DNA of 5,669 nt from Bifidobacterium breve. GTDB taxonomy: Bacteria; Actinomycetota; Acidimicrobiia; Acidimicrobiales; Ilumatobacteraceae. Location: assembly GCA_943325425.2 (NCBI GenBank), contig CALPPJ020000108.1, forward strand, positions 1 to 5,669, in the 5' to 3' direction. The position numbers and the translations under genes are program-made. Positions 1 through 5,648 of this stretch are shown one piece after another. The notes beneath the pieces are model-generated. The model worked only from the letters and a program-made list of their open reading frames with translations, was not told where the DNA came from and did not search any database. How positions within the stretch are numbered: position 1 is the stretch's first letter; the number at the start of each line of letters is the position of its first letter.

Positions 1-810
1 GTAATCACATGGCGCATCTTCCATGAGCCACCCTGCAAGATTCTCGGGCATGTCATCAAGCATGAGCGGGCGCACGGTGCGGAGTCGTACCGTACGGCGG
101 GCCTTACGAACATCGTCAAGGGTTCCCTCAACCAAGACTTTGCCTTTGTCAAAAATAACGACTCGGTCACAGATCTTTTCAGCCTCATCAAGTTCATGAG
201 TTGCCAGGATGACCGTGACACCCTGATCGGCGAGGCGACGAATGATCTCACGGATTGTGGTGCGACCGTTGACGTCGACACCACTGGTTGGCTCATCAAG
301 GAAGATGATTCGGGGCTGTGAAGCGAGCGCCAACGCGAGGGATAGGCGCTGCTTTTCGCCGCCTGAAAGGCGACGCCAGGACGTCTTGTGGCGTTCGGTT
401 AACCCGACGAGATCAATGAGTTCTTGGGGGTTGGCATACTGAGTTTTGCCGCTGCCGTATAACCCGCAATATTGCCGAACGACATCGATTGGACGAGCAC
501 TGGGGTAGATGCCACCCTCTTGGAGCATGACCCCCATTTCGTTGGCCAGAGCTCGGTGGTCTTTGGTGGGGTCGAGCCCGAGAACTCGGACATGACCCGA
601 CGATGCTCGTCGAAGGCCTTCGCAGACTTCAATTGTGCTGGTTTTCCCGGCACCGTTTGGTCCGAGGACTGCGGTGACCTGACCGGGGTAGGCGGAGAAT
701 GAGACTGCGTCAACAGCGACGAGGTCGCCGTACCGAACCGAGAGATGATCGACCACCAAAGACGGTTCGTCACGGTTGATTCGAGAGAACGACGGGACGT
801 CTACAGACAC
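1..810 (-). CDS. ABC transporter ATP-binding protein (ABC-2/DrrA-like), 3' end cut by window edge
   Basis: This is the nucleotide-binding subunit of an ABC transporter, which hydrolyses ATP on the cytoplasmic face to drive a separate membrane permease. The frame is open without a stop from the divergent intergenic region to base 1, giving 270 visible residues. Numbered from the GTG at 810, it has Walker A GPNGAGKT (50-57), a Q-loop glutamine in MLQEGG (Q97), signature LSGGE (148-152), Walker B IIFLDEP (168-174), D-loop SGVD (176-179) and switch histidine in THELDEA (H205). Residues after about 225 begin the accessory C-terminal region typical of ABC-2/DrrA-type ATPases, so a permease gene probably follows beyond the left edge. 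The start is uncertain: GTG 810 is preferred because a TAAAGT box lies 7 nt upstream (leaderless start), while GTG 843 would add 11 residues and a start near 756 would shorten it. Family assignment is sure; the substrate cannot be told. Confidence 0.93.
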   Translation of the reverse strand, partial: MSVDVPSFSRINRDEPSLVVDHLSVRYGDLVAVDAVSFSAYPGQVTAVLGPNGAGKTSTIEVCEGLRRASSGHVRVLGLDPTKDHRALANEMGVMLQEGGIYPSARPIDVVRQYCGLYGSGKTQYANPQELIDLVGLTERHKTSWRRLSGGEKQRLSLALALASQPRIIFLDEPTSGVDVNGRTTIREIIRRLADQGVTVILATHELDEAEKICDRVVIFDKGKVLVEGTLDDVRKARRTVRLRTVRPLMLDDMPENLAGWLMEDAPCDY

Positions 811-817
811 GCCTTTG

Positions 818-823
818 ACTTTA
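818..823 (-). promoter_or_regulatory. Candidate -10 box for the ABC ATPase gene
   Basis: The minus strand reads TAAAGT here, which fits the actinobacterial TAnnnT -10 pattern and ends 7 nt before the GTG at 810. Transcription would start at or within a base or two of that codon, giving a leaderless mRNA. No good -35 hexamer is visible about 17 bp upstream. The match is short and could be chance. Confidence 0.27.
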
Positions 824-852
824 GTCGTAGGGGTGGGCAACACTCGTCGGGA

Positions 853-858
853 TAACCT
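853..858 (+). promoter_or_regulatory. Candidate -10 box for serS-pdxH
   Basis: The sequence TAACCT (TAnnnT pattern) ends 9 nt before the serS GTG start, so the predicted transcript would have almost no leader. It runs directly into GAGG, which also fits a Shine-Dalgarno site, so the two readings compete. The same TAACCTGAG string precedes the GTG start of the tlpA-like gene. A TTGACT resembling a -35 hexamer sits at 815-820, but it is too far from this box to pair with it; with a more usual 18-bp spacer it would pair only with a poor -10 (AACACT, 839-844). Confidence 0.27.
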
Positions 859-867
859 GAGGATTCT

Positions 868-2163
868 GTGATTGATGTCCGTTTACTCCGTAATGAACCT
901 CATTTGGTTAAGGCTGCTCTCGCTCGACGTGGGAAGCCCGAACTGCTCGTCCAACTTGATACCGCTATCAGCCTTGATGAACAAGTTCGCGATATCACGG
1001 CCCGTCGTGACACGATTCGTGCTCGGGTGAATGAACTATCCAAGTTGGTCGGCACCGCTCGTCGTAATGGCGATAACGACGAAGCTGAGAAACTGCAAGC
1101 TGAAAGTCGCTCACTTGGTGACGACGAAAAGTCGCTGGCTGAATCATTTGAAACAGCCCAAGGGCAATTGCGTGATGTCATGTTGCGTCTACCAAACTTG
1201 CCGCACCCGGACGCCCCAGATGGAGCGAGCGACCACGACAATCCGTTAGTGATTGGCCCGAATCAAATGCCGGCAAGTTTCACAGAGCATCAGCGCATGC
1301 CTCATTGGGAAATTGCCGATGCACTCGGCATTCTCGATAACGAACGCGCGGTGAAATTAAGTGGAGCAATGTTCACCATGCAACGAGGTGCTGGTGCCAT
1401 GTTGTCGCGCGCTCTGTGTCAGTACGCGCTCGATATGAATGCTGATGCGTTTGAAGAAATTCGGCCACCTTCATTGGTAACGACTGCCACTCTGACCGCA
1501 ACGGGACAACTTCCGAAGTTTGCTGAAGATGCTTATGCGATTGAGCGTGATGATTTGTGGTGTATCCCAACTGCAGAGGCGCCTTTAACGTCGATGTACG
1601 CCGGTGAAGTGTTGGACGATGCACAGTTGCCTCTTCGACTGATGGCTTACTCGTCGTGCTATCGAAGAGAAGCTGGTTCGGCTGGCCGTGACACTCGCGG
1701 AATGTTGCGCGCTCACGAATTTGACAAAGTAGAAATTTTTGCGTTGAGCACACCCGAAACTGCCGACGAACTTTTGATTGAACTGCGCGATCGTGCCGAG
1801 CGGTTGATTGCTGGTTTGGGCTTGCCCTATCGCATCATCGAAATTTGCACTGGTGATATGGGCCAAAGTCATCACCGTAGTTTTGACATTGAGGTGTACG
1901 CACCTGGTTGCGACAACTGGCTCGAAGTTTCGTCGGTGTCGTGGTTCAGTGATTACCAAGGTCGTCGCGCCGATATTCGCTATCGCAAGACGGGCGAAAA
2001 AGGTACGCACATTGCAAACACTCTGAATGGTTCGGCGCTTGCTGTACCGCGCGTGTGGGCCGCAATCATGGAGAACTTCCGCGAGGCTGATGGAAGTGTG
2101 ATCATCCCAGAAGTTTTGCGCCCGTATATGCGTGGTATGGACCGAATCAGTCCTAGGGGCTAA
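868..2163 (+). CDS. serS: Seryl-tRNA synthetase (SerRS)
   Basis: This cytoplasmic class II aminoacyl-tRNA synthetase activates serine with ATP and charges tRNA-Ser (and tRNA-Sec where present). The 431-residue length is normal for bacterial SerRS. The N-terminal half carries the charged, heptad-like tRNA-binding arm (about residues 28-105). The catalytic core follows: the serine-pocket TAE triad (235-237), motif 2 with YRREAGSAGRDTRG (265-278) and the HEFDKVE strand (283-289), and motif 3 with NTLNGSALAVPR (384-395), whose arginine R395 contacts ATP. The GTG start at 868 is supported by GAGG at 859-862 with a 5-nt spacer. One segment is unusual: residues 353-360 read EVSSVSWF, whereas most bacterial SerRS have an SSCSN-like string there. 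pdxH follows after 5 nt, so the two are probably cotranscribed. No T-box or other leader structure fits in the short space before the gene. Confidence 0.97.
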   Translation: MIDVRLLRNEPHLVKAALARRGKPELLVQLDTAISLDEQVRDITARRDTIRARVNELSKLVGTARRNGDNDEAEKLQAESRSLGDDEKSLAESFETAQGQLRDVMLRLPNLPHPDAPDGASDHDNPLVIGPNQMPASFTEHQRMPHWEIADALGILDNERAVKLSGAMFTMQRGAGAMLSRALCQYALDMNADAFEEIRPPSLVTTATLTATGQLPKFAEDAYAIERDDLWCIPTAEAPLTSMYAGEVLDDAQLPLRLMAYSSCYRREAGSAGRDTRGMLRAHEFDKVEIFALSTPETADELLIELRDRAERLIAGLGLPYRIIEICTGDMGQSHHRSFDIEVYAPGCDNWLEVSSVSWFSDYQGRRADIRYRKTGEKGTHIANTLNGSALAVPRVWAAIMENFREADGSVIIPEVLRPYMRGMDRISPRG

Positions 2164-2168
2164 TCGGT

Positions 2169-2810
2169 ATGAACCTGCGTGATCGTCGTATCCAGTACGA
2201 AACAGCGGGATTGAATTTTGATGACCTTGATGAATCGCCGATTCAACAATGGCATGCGTGGTACATCGAGGTGGTCGAAGCAGAATTGCCTGAACCAAAT
2301 GCGATGGCTGTTGGCTCAATAGATACCGATGGTATGCCCGACTCGCGCATCGTTTTGGTTCGTGGATTTGATGATGATGGACTGACTTTCTTTGGAAATT
2401 ACAACAGCGCGAAGGGTCAGCAACTTGATGCGAACCCGGTAGCGAGTGCCGTATTCCCTTGGATTGGTTTGCATCGACAAGTGCGGGTACGTGGCACTGT
2501 TGAAATGTTGCCACGTCATGAAAGTGATGCATATTTTGCTTCACGACCACGTGACAGCCAACTGGGTGCTTGGGCTTCACCACAAAGCGAAGTGATTTCT
2601 GGTCGTGAAGTTCTTGATGCTCGCCATGCGGAGTATTCGGAAAAGTTCGCTGGTGCCGAAGTGCCGAGGCCACCGCATTGGGGTGGATGGCTACTGATTC
2701 CTGATGTCTTTGAATTCTGGCAGGGACGTCCGAATCGCCTTCATGACCGATTTCGATATCGCCGTGATGATGTCACTCAAGAATGGGTGATTGAACGCTT
2801 AGCCCCGTGA
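2169..2810 (+). CDS. pdxH: Pyridoxamine 5'-phosphate oxidase
   Basis: This FMN-dependent cytoplasmic enzyme oxidises pyridoxamine 5'-phosphate or pyridoxine 5'-phosphate with O2 to pyridoxal 5'-phosphate, the last step of vitamin B6 salvage. The 213-residue length is typical. The family start is clear (AGLNFDDLDESPIQQW at 13-28, then LPEPNAMAVGS). FMN-contact segments DSRIVLVRG (58-66), NYNSAKGQQL (77-86) and QVRVRG (104-109) are present, and the C-terminal family signature FEFWQGRPNRLHDR (181-194) is complete, including the substrate-phosphate arginine/histidine cluster. The ATG at 2169 follows the serS stop by 5 nt and has AGGGG at 2155-2159 inside the end of serS with a 9-nt spacer, suggesting an operon with translational coupling. 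Its last 12 bases overlap the end of the convergent hydrolase gene, so no separate terminator fits between them. Confidence 0.97.
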   Translation: MNLRDRRIQYETAGLNFDDLDESPIQQWHAWYIEVVEAELPEPNAMAVGSIDTDGMPDSRIVLVRGFDDDGLTFFGNYNSAKGQQLDANPVASAVFPWIGLHRQVRVRGTVEMLPRHESDAYFASRPRDSQLGAWASPQSEVISGREVLDARHAEYSEKFAGAEVPRPPHWGGWLLIPDVFEFWQGRPNRLHDRFRYRRDDVTQEWVIERLAP

Positions 2811-3431
2811 CTGATTTGTTTGCCAAGAATTGACTGCACTCACTAATCCGTTGATGAGTGATTCGGTATGGGGTGGCAATGACGGACCTTCCCAATCCCA
2901 AAACAGGGGAGTCGTACCGCGCACACGCGGAGGTAGTTCAATCTGAACGCCAGTGCCTGCTGGCAGGTTGACCGGGTTGCGCGGATGCAATCCACGAAGT
3001 TCTTTGGGAATTTCATCTATTTCGGTAATGACTTTGTACGCCGGCAAGTGTGTACGCAAGTGCGAACCGACATGTTGAGCGAAGGTTCGATGTTGTCCAC
3101 CCAATAACAGTGACGAGTAAAAACCCTGTCGACCGAAACCGTGAATTGTGATGACAGTGTGAACATGATCAATGAAATTCTTGAGATGAGTTGAGGACTC
3201 GGGGGACACTTCAATTGAGGGAATGTGTCGTTCCATTCCCTTGGGCTGGTGGACCCCGTAATAACTCGTTCCGCTACGTTCGGCGGCTCGCATGGCGATG
3301 ACTTCAGTCATTTCTTCAAGACCCCCACCGTGATACGCCATGAATCCAATGCGTTGGTCGAGAGGAAGATCTTGCCCGCGTAGAGTAATGACCTCTTCAA
3401 CATCAGGATGATCTAGAAGTTCACGAAACAT
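2799..3431 (-). CDS. Poly-gamma-glutamate hydrolase (PghP/YjqB, DUF867) family protein
   Basis: The protein resembles the zinc-dependent poly-gamma-glutamate hydrolase family, named from phage PghP and also annotated as 'phage-related replication protein YjqB'. Members adopt a carboxypeptidase-like fold, and PghP cuts gamma-linked glutamate polymer. The evidence in 210 residues (usual family length about 200) is the metal-site string AYHGGGLEEMTEVIA (32-46, with H34 and E39 as likely zinc ligands), H82, the VITIHGFG strand (93-100, H97 a likely third ligand), and the C-terminal GVQIELPPRVR (161-171) holding the probable catalytic glutamate E165. Roles of individual residues are inferred from the family. 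No signal peptide or membrane segment is seen, so a cytoplasmic product is expected. The ATG at 3431 is the first possible start, because the ccdA stop TAA lies in frame three codons upstream. A Shine-Dalgarno site is weak, fitting translation coupled to ccdA. The true substrate in this organism is unknown. Confidence 0.8.
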   Translation of the reverse strand: MFRELLDHPDVEEVITLRGQDLPLDQRIGFMAYHGGGLEEMTEVIAMRAAERSGTSYYGVHQPKGMERHIPSIEVSPESSTHLKNFIDHVHTVITIHGFGRQGFYSSLLLGGQHRTFAQHVGSHLRTHLPAYKVITEIDEIPKELRGLHPRNPVNLPAGTGVQIELPPRVRGTTPLFWDWEGPSLPPHTESLINGLVSAVNSWQTNQSRG

Positions 3432-3437
3432 CGGCGA

Positions 3438-4289
3438 TTACGAACCTTGATGAATCTCGCGTCGTCGCGAGACGAAGGTGTAGGTGAGGGCGACTCCAAC
3501 GATGACAGCAAAGACGATTGCCAGAACGAGTCGGTTGTCGTCAATGATTTGGGCGATTCGTTCCTGCCAATTCAATACCTGGCCAGTGAAATCATCATCA
3601 TATTTATCACGAATATCGTTGAACCAATACCAGGTGAGATACAGACCCGAGAGAATCATGATGACTGCTGAAGCGATTTCAACGTAGGTCATTCCGATTC
3701 GGAGTGACTTCAACAAGCCACCCTGTGCCAACGCGAGCGTGACGGTCAATGTTGTGATGAGTAATGACATGGCGAGGCCATAGAGCACGATGGCGATGAT
3801 TCCTTGAAAGAAACCGTCGGTATCAATGGTGCCAAGAACTGTTGCCGAAAATGGTCCAAGGGTGCAGCCAATTGAAGCGATGGCATAAGCCAAGCCGAAA
3901 ACATACATTGAGGCCACAGTTTGGTCACGTTTTCCAGTTTCAAGTTTGGGGGTTGAAAATGGCAGGCGATAGCCGAACAACATTGCGATTCCCAAAATCA
4001 CCAGGGCGACACCGATTAATAGCGAAACATATTTCGCATTCTGATTGAGCCAATCAGTAAAGAGTCGACTGACACCACCAACAATGATGAAGATAGTCAT
4101 GAAGCCAGCGGACAGCGCGGCACTGACCAGGAGTGCACGACGGACCGTGGCCCGTTGAGTACCGGGACGGCCACTGACGCCGAGAAAGTACATGAGATAT
4201 GTCGGAAGTAGAACAAATCCGCAAGGATTGACTGCAGCGAGCAAGCCGCTACCAAAACTCAACCACAAGCGATCAGAATTGGCGATCAT
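3438..4289 (-). CDS. ccdA: CcdA/DsbD-like transmembrane thiol-disulfide electron transporter
   Basis: This integral membrane protein moves electrons from cytoplasmic thioredoxin across the membrane to extracytoplasmic thioredoxin-like proteins, often to keep apocytochrome c haem-binding cysteines reduced. The redox cysteines are both present: C23 in the diagnostic NPCGFVLLPTYL string (21-32) of the first helix, and C142 in IGCTLGPFSATVLG (140-153). Hydrophobic spans lie at about 10-37, 52-75, 86-107, 127-152, 160-188 and 200-222, matching the six-helix CcdA core. The protein is 283 residues long, longer than the usual 220-250, because an acidic and polar loop (223-253) and a seventh helix (255-273) ending in RRR follow. 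The ATG overlaps the stop of the upstream tlpA-like gene in ATGA, which shows an operon and implies that the TlpA-like protein is its redox partner. No cytochrome c assembly genes (ResB/CcsA) are in view, so that role is inferred. Confidence 0.92.
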   Translation of the reverse strand: MIANSDRLWLSFGSGLLAAVNPCGFVLLPTYLMYFLGVSGRPGTQRATVRRALLVSAALSAGFMTIFIIVGGVSRLFTDWLNQNAKYVSLLIGVALVILGIAMLFGYRLPFSTPKLETGKRDQTVASMYVFGLAYAIASIGCTLGPFSATVLGTIDTDGFFQGIIAIVLYGLAMSLLITTLTVTLALAQGGLLKSLRIGMTYVEIASAVIMILSGLYLTWYWFNDIRDKYDDDFTGQVLNWQERIAQIIDDNRLVLAIVFAVIVGVALTYTFVSRRREIHQGS

Positions 4290-4891
4290 GAGATACCCAA
4301 CTCTTTCAACGCTGATGCGATGTCTTCAGCGGTGAGTTCTCCGGCGATCTGCTTGATGATCGTGCCAGCGGCATTGACGAAGAAAGTAGTGGGGAATGTT
4401 GAAACACCGTTTGCAACGACAGATTCTCCATTTGGGTCGCGCAAAATTTCATATTCAATACCGAGATCGTCAATGAACGAAGTGGCGATCTCAGAAGAGT
4501 CTTGAGTGTTGATGCCGACGAAGTTGACTTGTGAGCTGAACTTTGCGAATGCATCCTGCAATGCGGGCATTTCTCTTTTGCATGGTTGACAGTTTGAGAA
4601 CCAATAGTTGATGAGTGCTGGTTTACCGTCAGTAAAGAGGCTTGCCGTGTTGACAACTTGGTCGTTGAGATCACGAACGTCGGCAGGTTTCAATTGCTTA
4701 CCCACGACCGGGGCATTGGTGCCGATACCAGGCTCTTGATAGACGCCAGGTTGATCAAGAACAACATCAGACTTGTTGGGGTCTGGTTGGTTCGAAGCAA
4801 CAATGACGATGGCGATTGCCGAAGCAGAAACTCCAGCGAGCAAGGCAATGAAAAACGGGTTCAGCCGCCGTAGTGAAAACTTCATTGCCAC
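4286..4891 (-). CDS. Membrane-anchored TlpA/ResA-like thiol-disulfide oxidoreductase
   Basis: This thioredoxin-fold protein is probably tethered to the outer face of the cytoplasmic membrane, where it reduces disulfides in exported proteins such as apocytochromes c. Numbered from the ATG at 4885, a basic N-terminus (KFSLRR) and a hydrophobic segment (11-30) without a lipobox cysteine form a signal anchor. A linker follows, and the AhpC/TSA-Redoxin-type thioredoxin domain covers about 57-199. It has the active site WFSNCQPCKREMP (95-107; C99 and C102), the strand NFVGINTQD (121-129) and the cis-proline loop FPTTFFV (P165). The GTG at 4891 is taken as the start because a TAACCT box ends 6 nt before it (possible leaderless mRNA). 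The ATG at 4885, with GAG 9 nt upstream, is nearly as likely and would remove two residues. It overlaps ccdA by 4 nt and is its likely reductant acceptor. ResA, TlpA and CcmG are alternative labels within one family. Confidence 0.9.
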   Translation of the reverse strand: MAMKFSLRRLNPFFIALLAGVSASAIAIVIVASNQPDPNKSDVVLDQPGVYQEPGIGTNAPVVGKQLKPADVRDLNDQVVNTASLFTDGKPALINYWFSNCQPCKREMPALQDAFAKFSSQVNFVGINTQDSSEIATSFIDDLGIEYEILRDPNGESVVANGVSTFPTTFFVNAAGTIIKQIAGELTAEDIASALKELGIS

Positions 4892-4897
4892 AGTCTC

Positions 4898-4903
4898 AGG
4901 TTA
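4898..4903 (-). promoter_or_regulatory. Candidate -10 box for the tlpA-ccdA-hydrolase operon
   Basis: The minus strand reads TAACCT, fitting TAnnnT, and its last base lies 7 nt before the GTG at 4891, exactly the spacing expected if transcription began on the start codon. No convincing -35 hexamer is seen at 16-18 bp. The surrounding TAACCTGAG also occurs before serS. It remains a weak, short-motif call. Confidence 0.3.
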
Positions 4904-4966
4904 GTTGCCGACGAATGAATCGGGGCTCAGGCGAATCGTGACTGAGATTGCTCTGGGTCAGGGATG

Positions 4967-5000
4967 CCCGGCCGCAGTTTGGGGGGATACTGCGGCCGGG
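4967..5000 (-). terminator. Strong hairpin with a C6 loop after whiB7: terminator or 6C-like small RNA
   Basis: A perfect 12-bp inverted repeat (4967-4978 against 4989-5000, CCCGGCCGCAGT and its complement) encloses a 10-nt loop. On the minus strand the loop reads ATCCCCCCAA, an unpaired run of six cytosines. The hairpin lies about 75 nt beyond the whiB7 stop and about 75 nt before the tlpA operon, so it is placed to end the whiB7 transcript. Neither strand has a T-run after the stem, so it would be a U-less terminator of the kind often proposed in actinobacteria. A C6 loop is the hallmark of the actinobacterial 6C RNA, but that motif has two such hairpins and only one is seen here. In the rest of the 183-nt gap (4892-5074) only a weak inverted repeat, CTCAG/CTGAG (4926-4946), and the -10-like box listed separately were noticed. 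Confidence 0.6.
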
Positions 5001-5074
5001 ATCTCCCGGTGCAGTGATGGGGTCGTCAAGCGTTGCCCACCACCGAGATGAATGTGGATGATTGCGTGATGTGA

Positions 5075-5461
5075 CTAAGCGACGCGTATGGCCACCTCGT
5101 AGCTCCTTTGATCACTAACGCTCGAGATGCTGCGAATTGTGCGATCTTCGTCAATCACCAAAATGGGCTTGGGTAACACCGAAGGTCTCCCGCGGGGTCG
5201 GCGGTCAACCACGATGCGTCCATTTTCAATGAGTTCACCTCCCCAGACGCCCCAGGGCTCCTCGCGTTCAAGAGCACCATCAAGGCAGGAGGCAGATAAG
5301 GAACAACGAGTGCAGATTGCTTTTGCTCGAGCGATATCAATGTTTTCGTCGCTGAAGAAGAGAGGAGTTAGCGTGCCATTTCCATCGGCGCAACGGGCAG
5401 TTTGCTTGCTGAAAAGGGGAGCAACAATTTCTTCAATTGGGGCTTCAAGGATCATGGTCAT
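5075..5461 (-). CDS. whiB7: WhiB7/WblC-type iron-sulfur transcriptional regulator
   Basis: WhiB-like proteins hold a [4Fe-4S] cluster and act with the primary sigma factor at promoters. The WhiB7 (WblC) branch switches on intrinsic resistance genes when antibiotics stall ribosomes. In this 128-residue protein the four cluster cysteines are C24, C50, C53 and C59 (spaced CxxC and Cx5C), followed by the turn EPWGVWGGE (68-76), which packs against sigma region 4, and then RRPRGRP (87-93), an AT-hook that binds AT-rich DNA upstream of the -35. The turn plus AT-hook closely match mycobacterial WhiB7, which is about 92 residues long and ends soon after the hook. This protein instead continues for about 35 residues with an unrecognised tail. 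The ATG at 5461 has AAAGAG 7 nt upstream; the ATG two codons later is less well spaced. An upstream reading frame and a terminator in its leader fit the known whiB7 control scheme. WhiB membership is certain; the WhiB7 subtype is strongly supported. Confidence 0.93.
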   Translation of the reverse strand: MTMILEAPIEEIVAPLFSKQTARCADGNGTLTPLFFSDENIDIARAKAICTRCSLSASCLDGALEREEPWGVWGGELIENGRIVVDRRPRGRPSVLPKPILVIDEDRTIRSISSVSDQRSYEVAIRVA

Positions 5462-5519
5462 GGTAGTTCTCTTTCTTCGTGTTGTTGTTGTGGATAGCTG
5501 GTTTGGTGTCGGGAAAACG

Positions 5520-5549
5520 AAAAAGGCCGCTGGGATTTCCCAGCGGCCT
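5520..5549 (-). terminator. Intrinsic terminator in the whiB7 leader (attenuator)
   Basis: On the minus strand an 11-bp perfect GC-rich stem (AGGCCGCTGGG, AAAT loop, CCCAGCGGCCT) is followed at once by TTTTT and then CGTTTT, a canonical Rho-independent terminator. It lies 58 nt before the whiB7 start codon and reads toward the gene, so it would stop leader transcripts before whiB7 is reached. If the reading frame upstream were an unrelated gene end, it could simply be that gene's terminator. Confidence 0.88.
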
Positions 5550-5608
5550 CAGTGAGGATTCTCGACGTTGGTGTTGGACCTACGTGAGTGACTCCCTGAG
5601 CCGCTGGG
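5539..5608 (-). promoter_or_regulatory. Predicted antiterminator pairing in the whiB7 leader
   Basis: The minus-strand segment 5608-5592 (CCCAGCGGCTCAGGGAG) is complementary to 5556-5539 (CTCACTGAGGCCGCTGGG): nine pairs, one bulged G, four pairs, a G.A mismatch, then three more pairs. The second segment contains nearly all of the 5' arm of the terminator at 5520-5549, so the two structures exclude each other. CCCAGCGGC therefore occurs twice on this strand, once in the leader and once in the 3' arm of the terminator, as in classical attenuators. The upstream arm sits inside codons 14-19 of the small reading frame, where a translating ribosome would mask it. Confidence 0.62.
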
Positions 5609-5648
5609 GTGAACGCTTGGTATTCACCGCTGCGAAGCCGGCTGCCAT
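5580..5648 (-). CDS. Putative whiB7 upstream reading frame (regulatory leader peptide)
   Basis: This small frame encodes 22 residues, beginning MAAGFAAVNTKRSPQ and ending RESLT before a TAG stop that lies 24 nt ahead of the antiterminator's 3' arm. Its predicted role is regulatory: the ribosome's position on it would select terminator or antiterminator, and the peptide itself need have no function. The ATG at 5648 has only a weak AAGA 8 nt upstream. The frame stays open to the window edge (seven further codons, none a good start), so the true start may lie outside, or this may be the end of an unrelated longer gene. It contains the antiterminator arm at 5592-5608 and an imperfectly looped hairpin at 5608-5628. 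Confidence 0.5.
   Translation of the reverse strand: MAAGFAAVNTKRSPQRLRESLT
5608..5628 (-). other. Small hairpin inside the upstream reading frame
   Basis: A 6-bp inverted repeat (GGTGAA and TTCACC, 9-nt loop) lies in the middle of the small frame and ends exactly where the antiterminator arm begins, so it could stack on it or slow a ribosome. With only six pairs, it may be incidental. Confidence 0.35.

Noticed and set aside
399..773. A 124-codon minus-strand frame in the ABC ATPase region.
   Set aside because: It is in a different frame from the ATPase, whose Walker A, signature and Walker B motifs are all intact in the frame that stays open from 810 to 1.
811..867. A T-box or other riboswitch controlling serS.
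   Set aside because: The gap to the divergent gene is at most 57 nt and has no specifier stem or terminator, too small for a T-box.
1585..2673. A 362-codon minus-strand frame across serS and pdxH.
   Set aside because: It spans two clearly recognised genes on the other strand, and its histidine-, serine- and threonine-rich translation is typical of a shadow frame.
5127..5555. A 142-codon plus-strand frame opposite whiB7.
   Set aside because: It is the antisense shadow of a well-supported WhiB gene and spans the attenuator terminator; its translation shows no recognisable domain.
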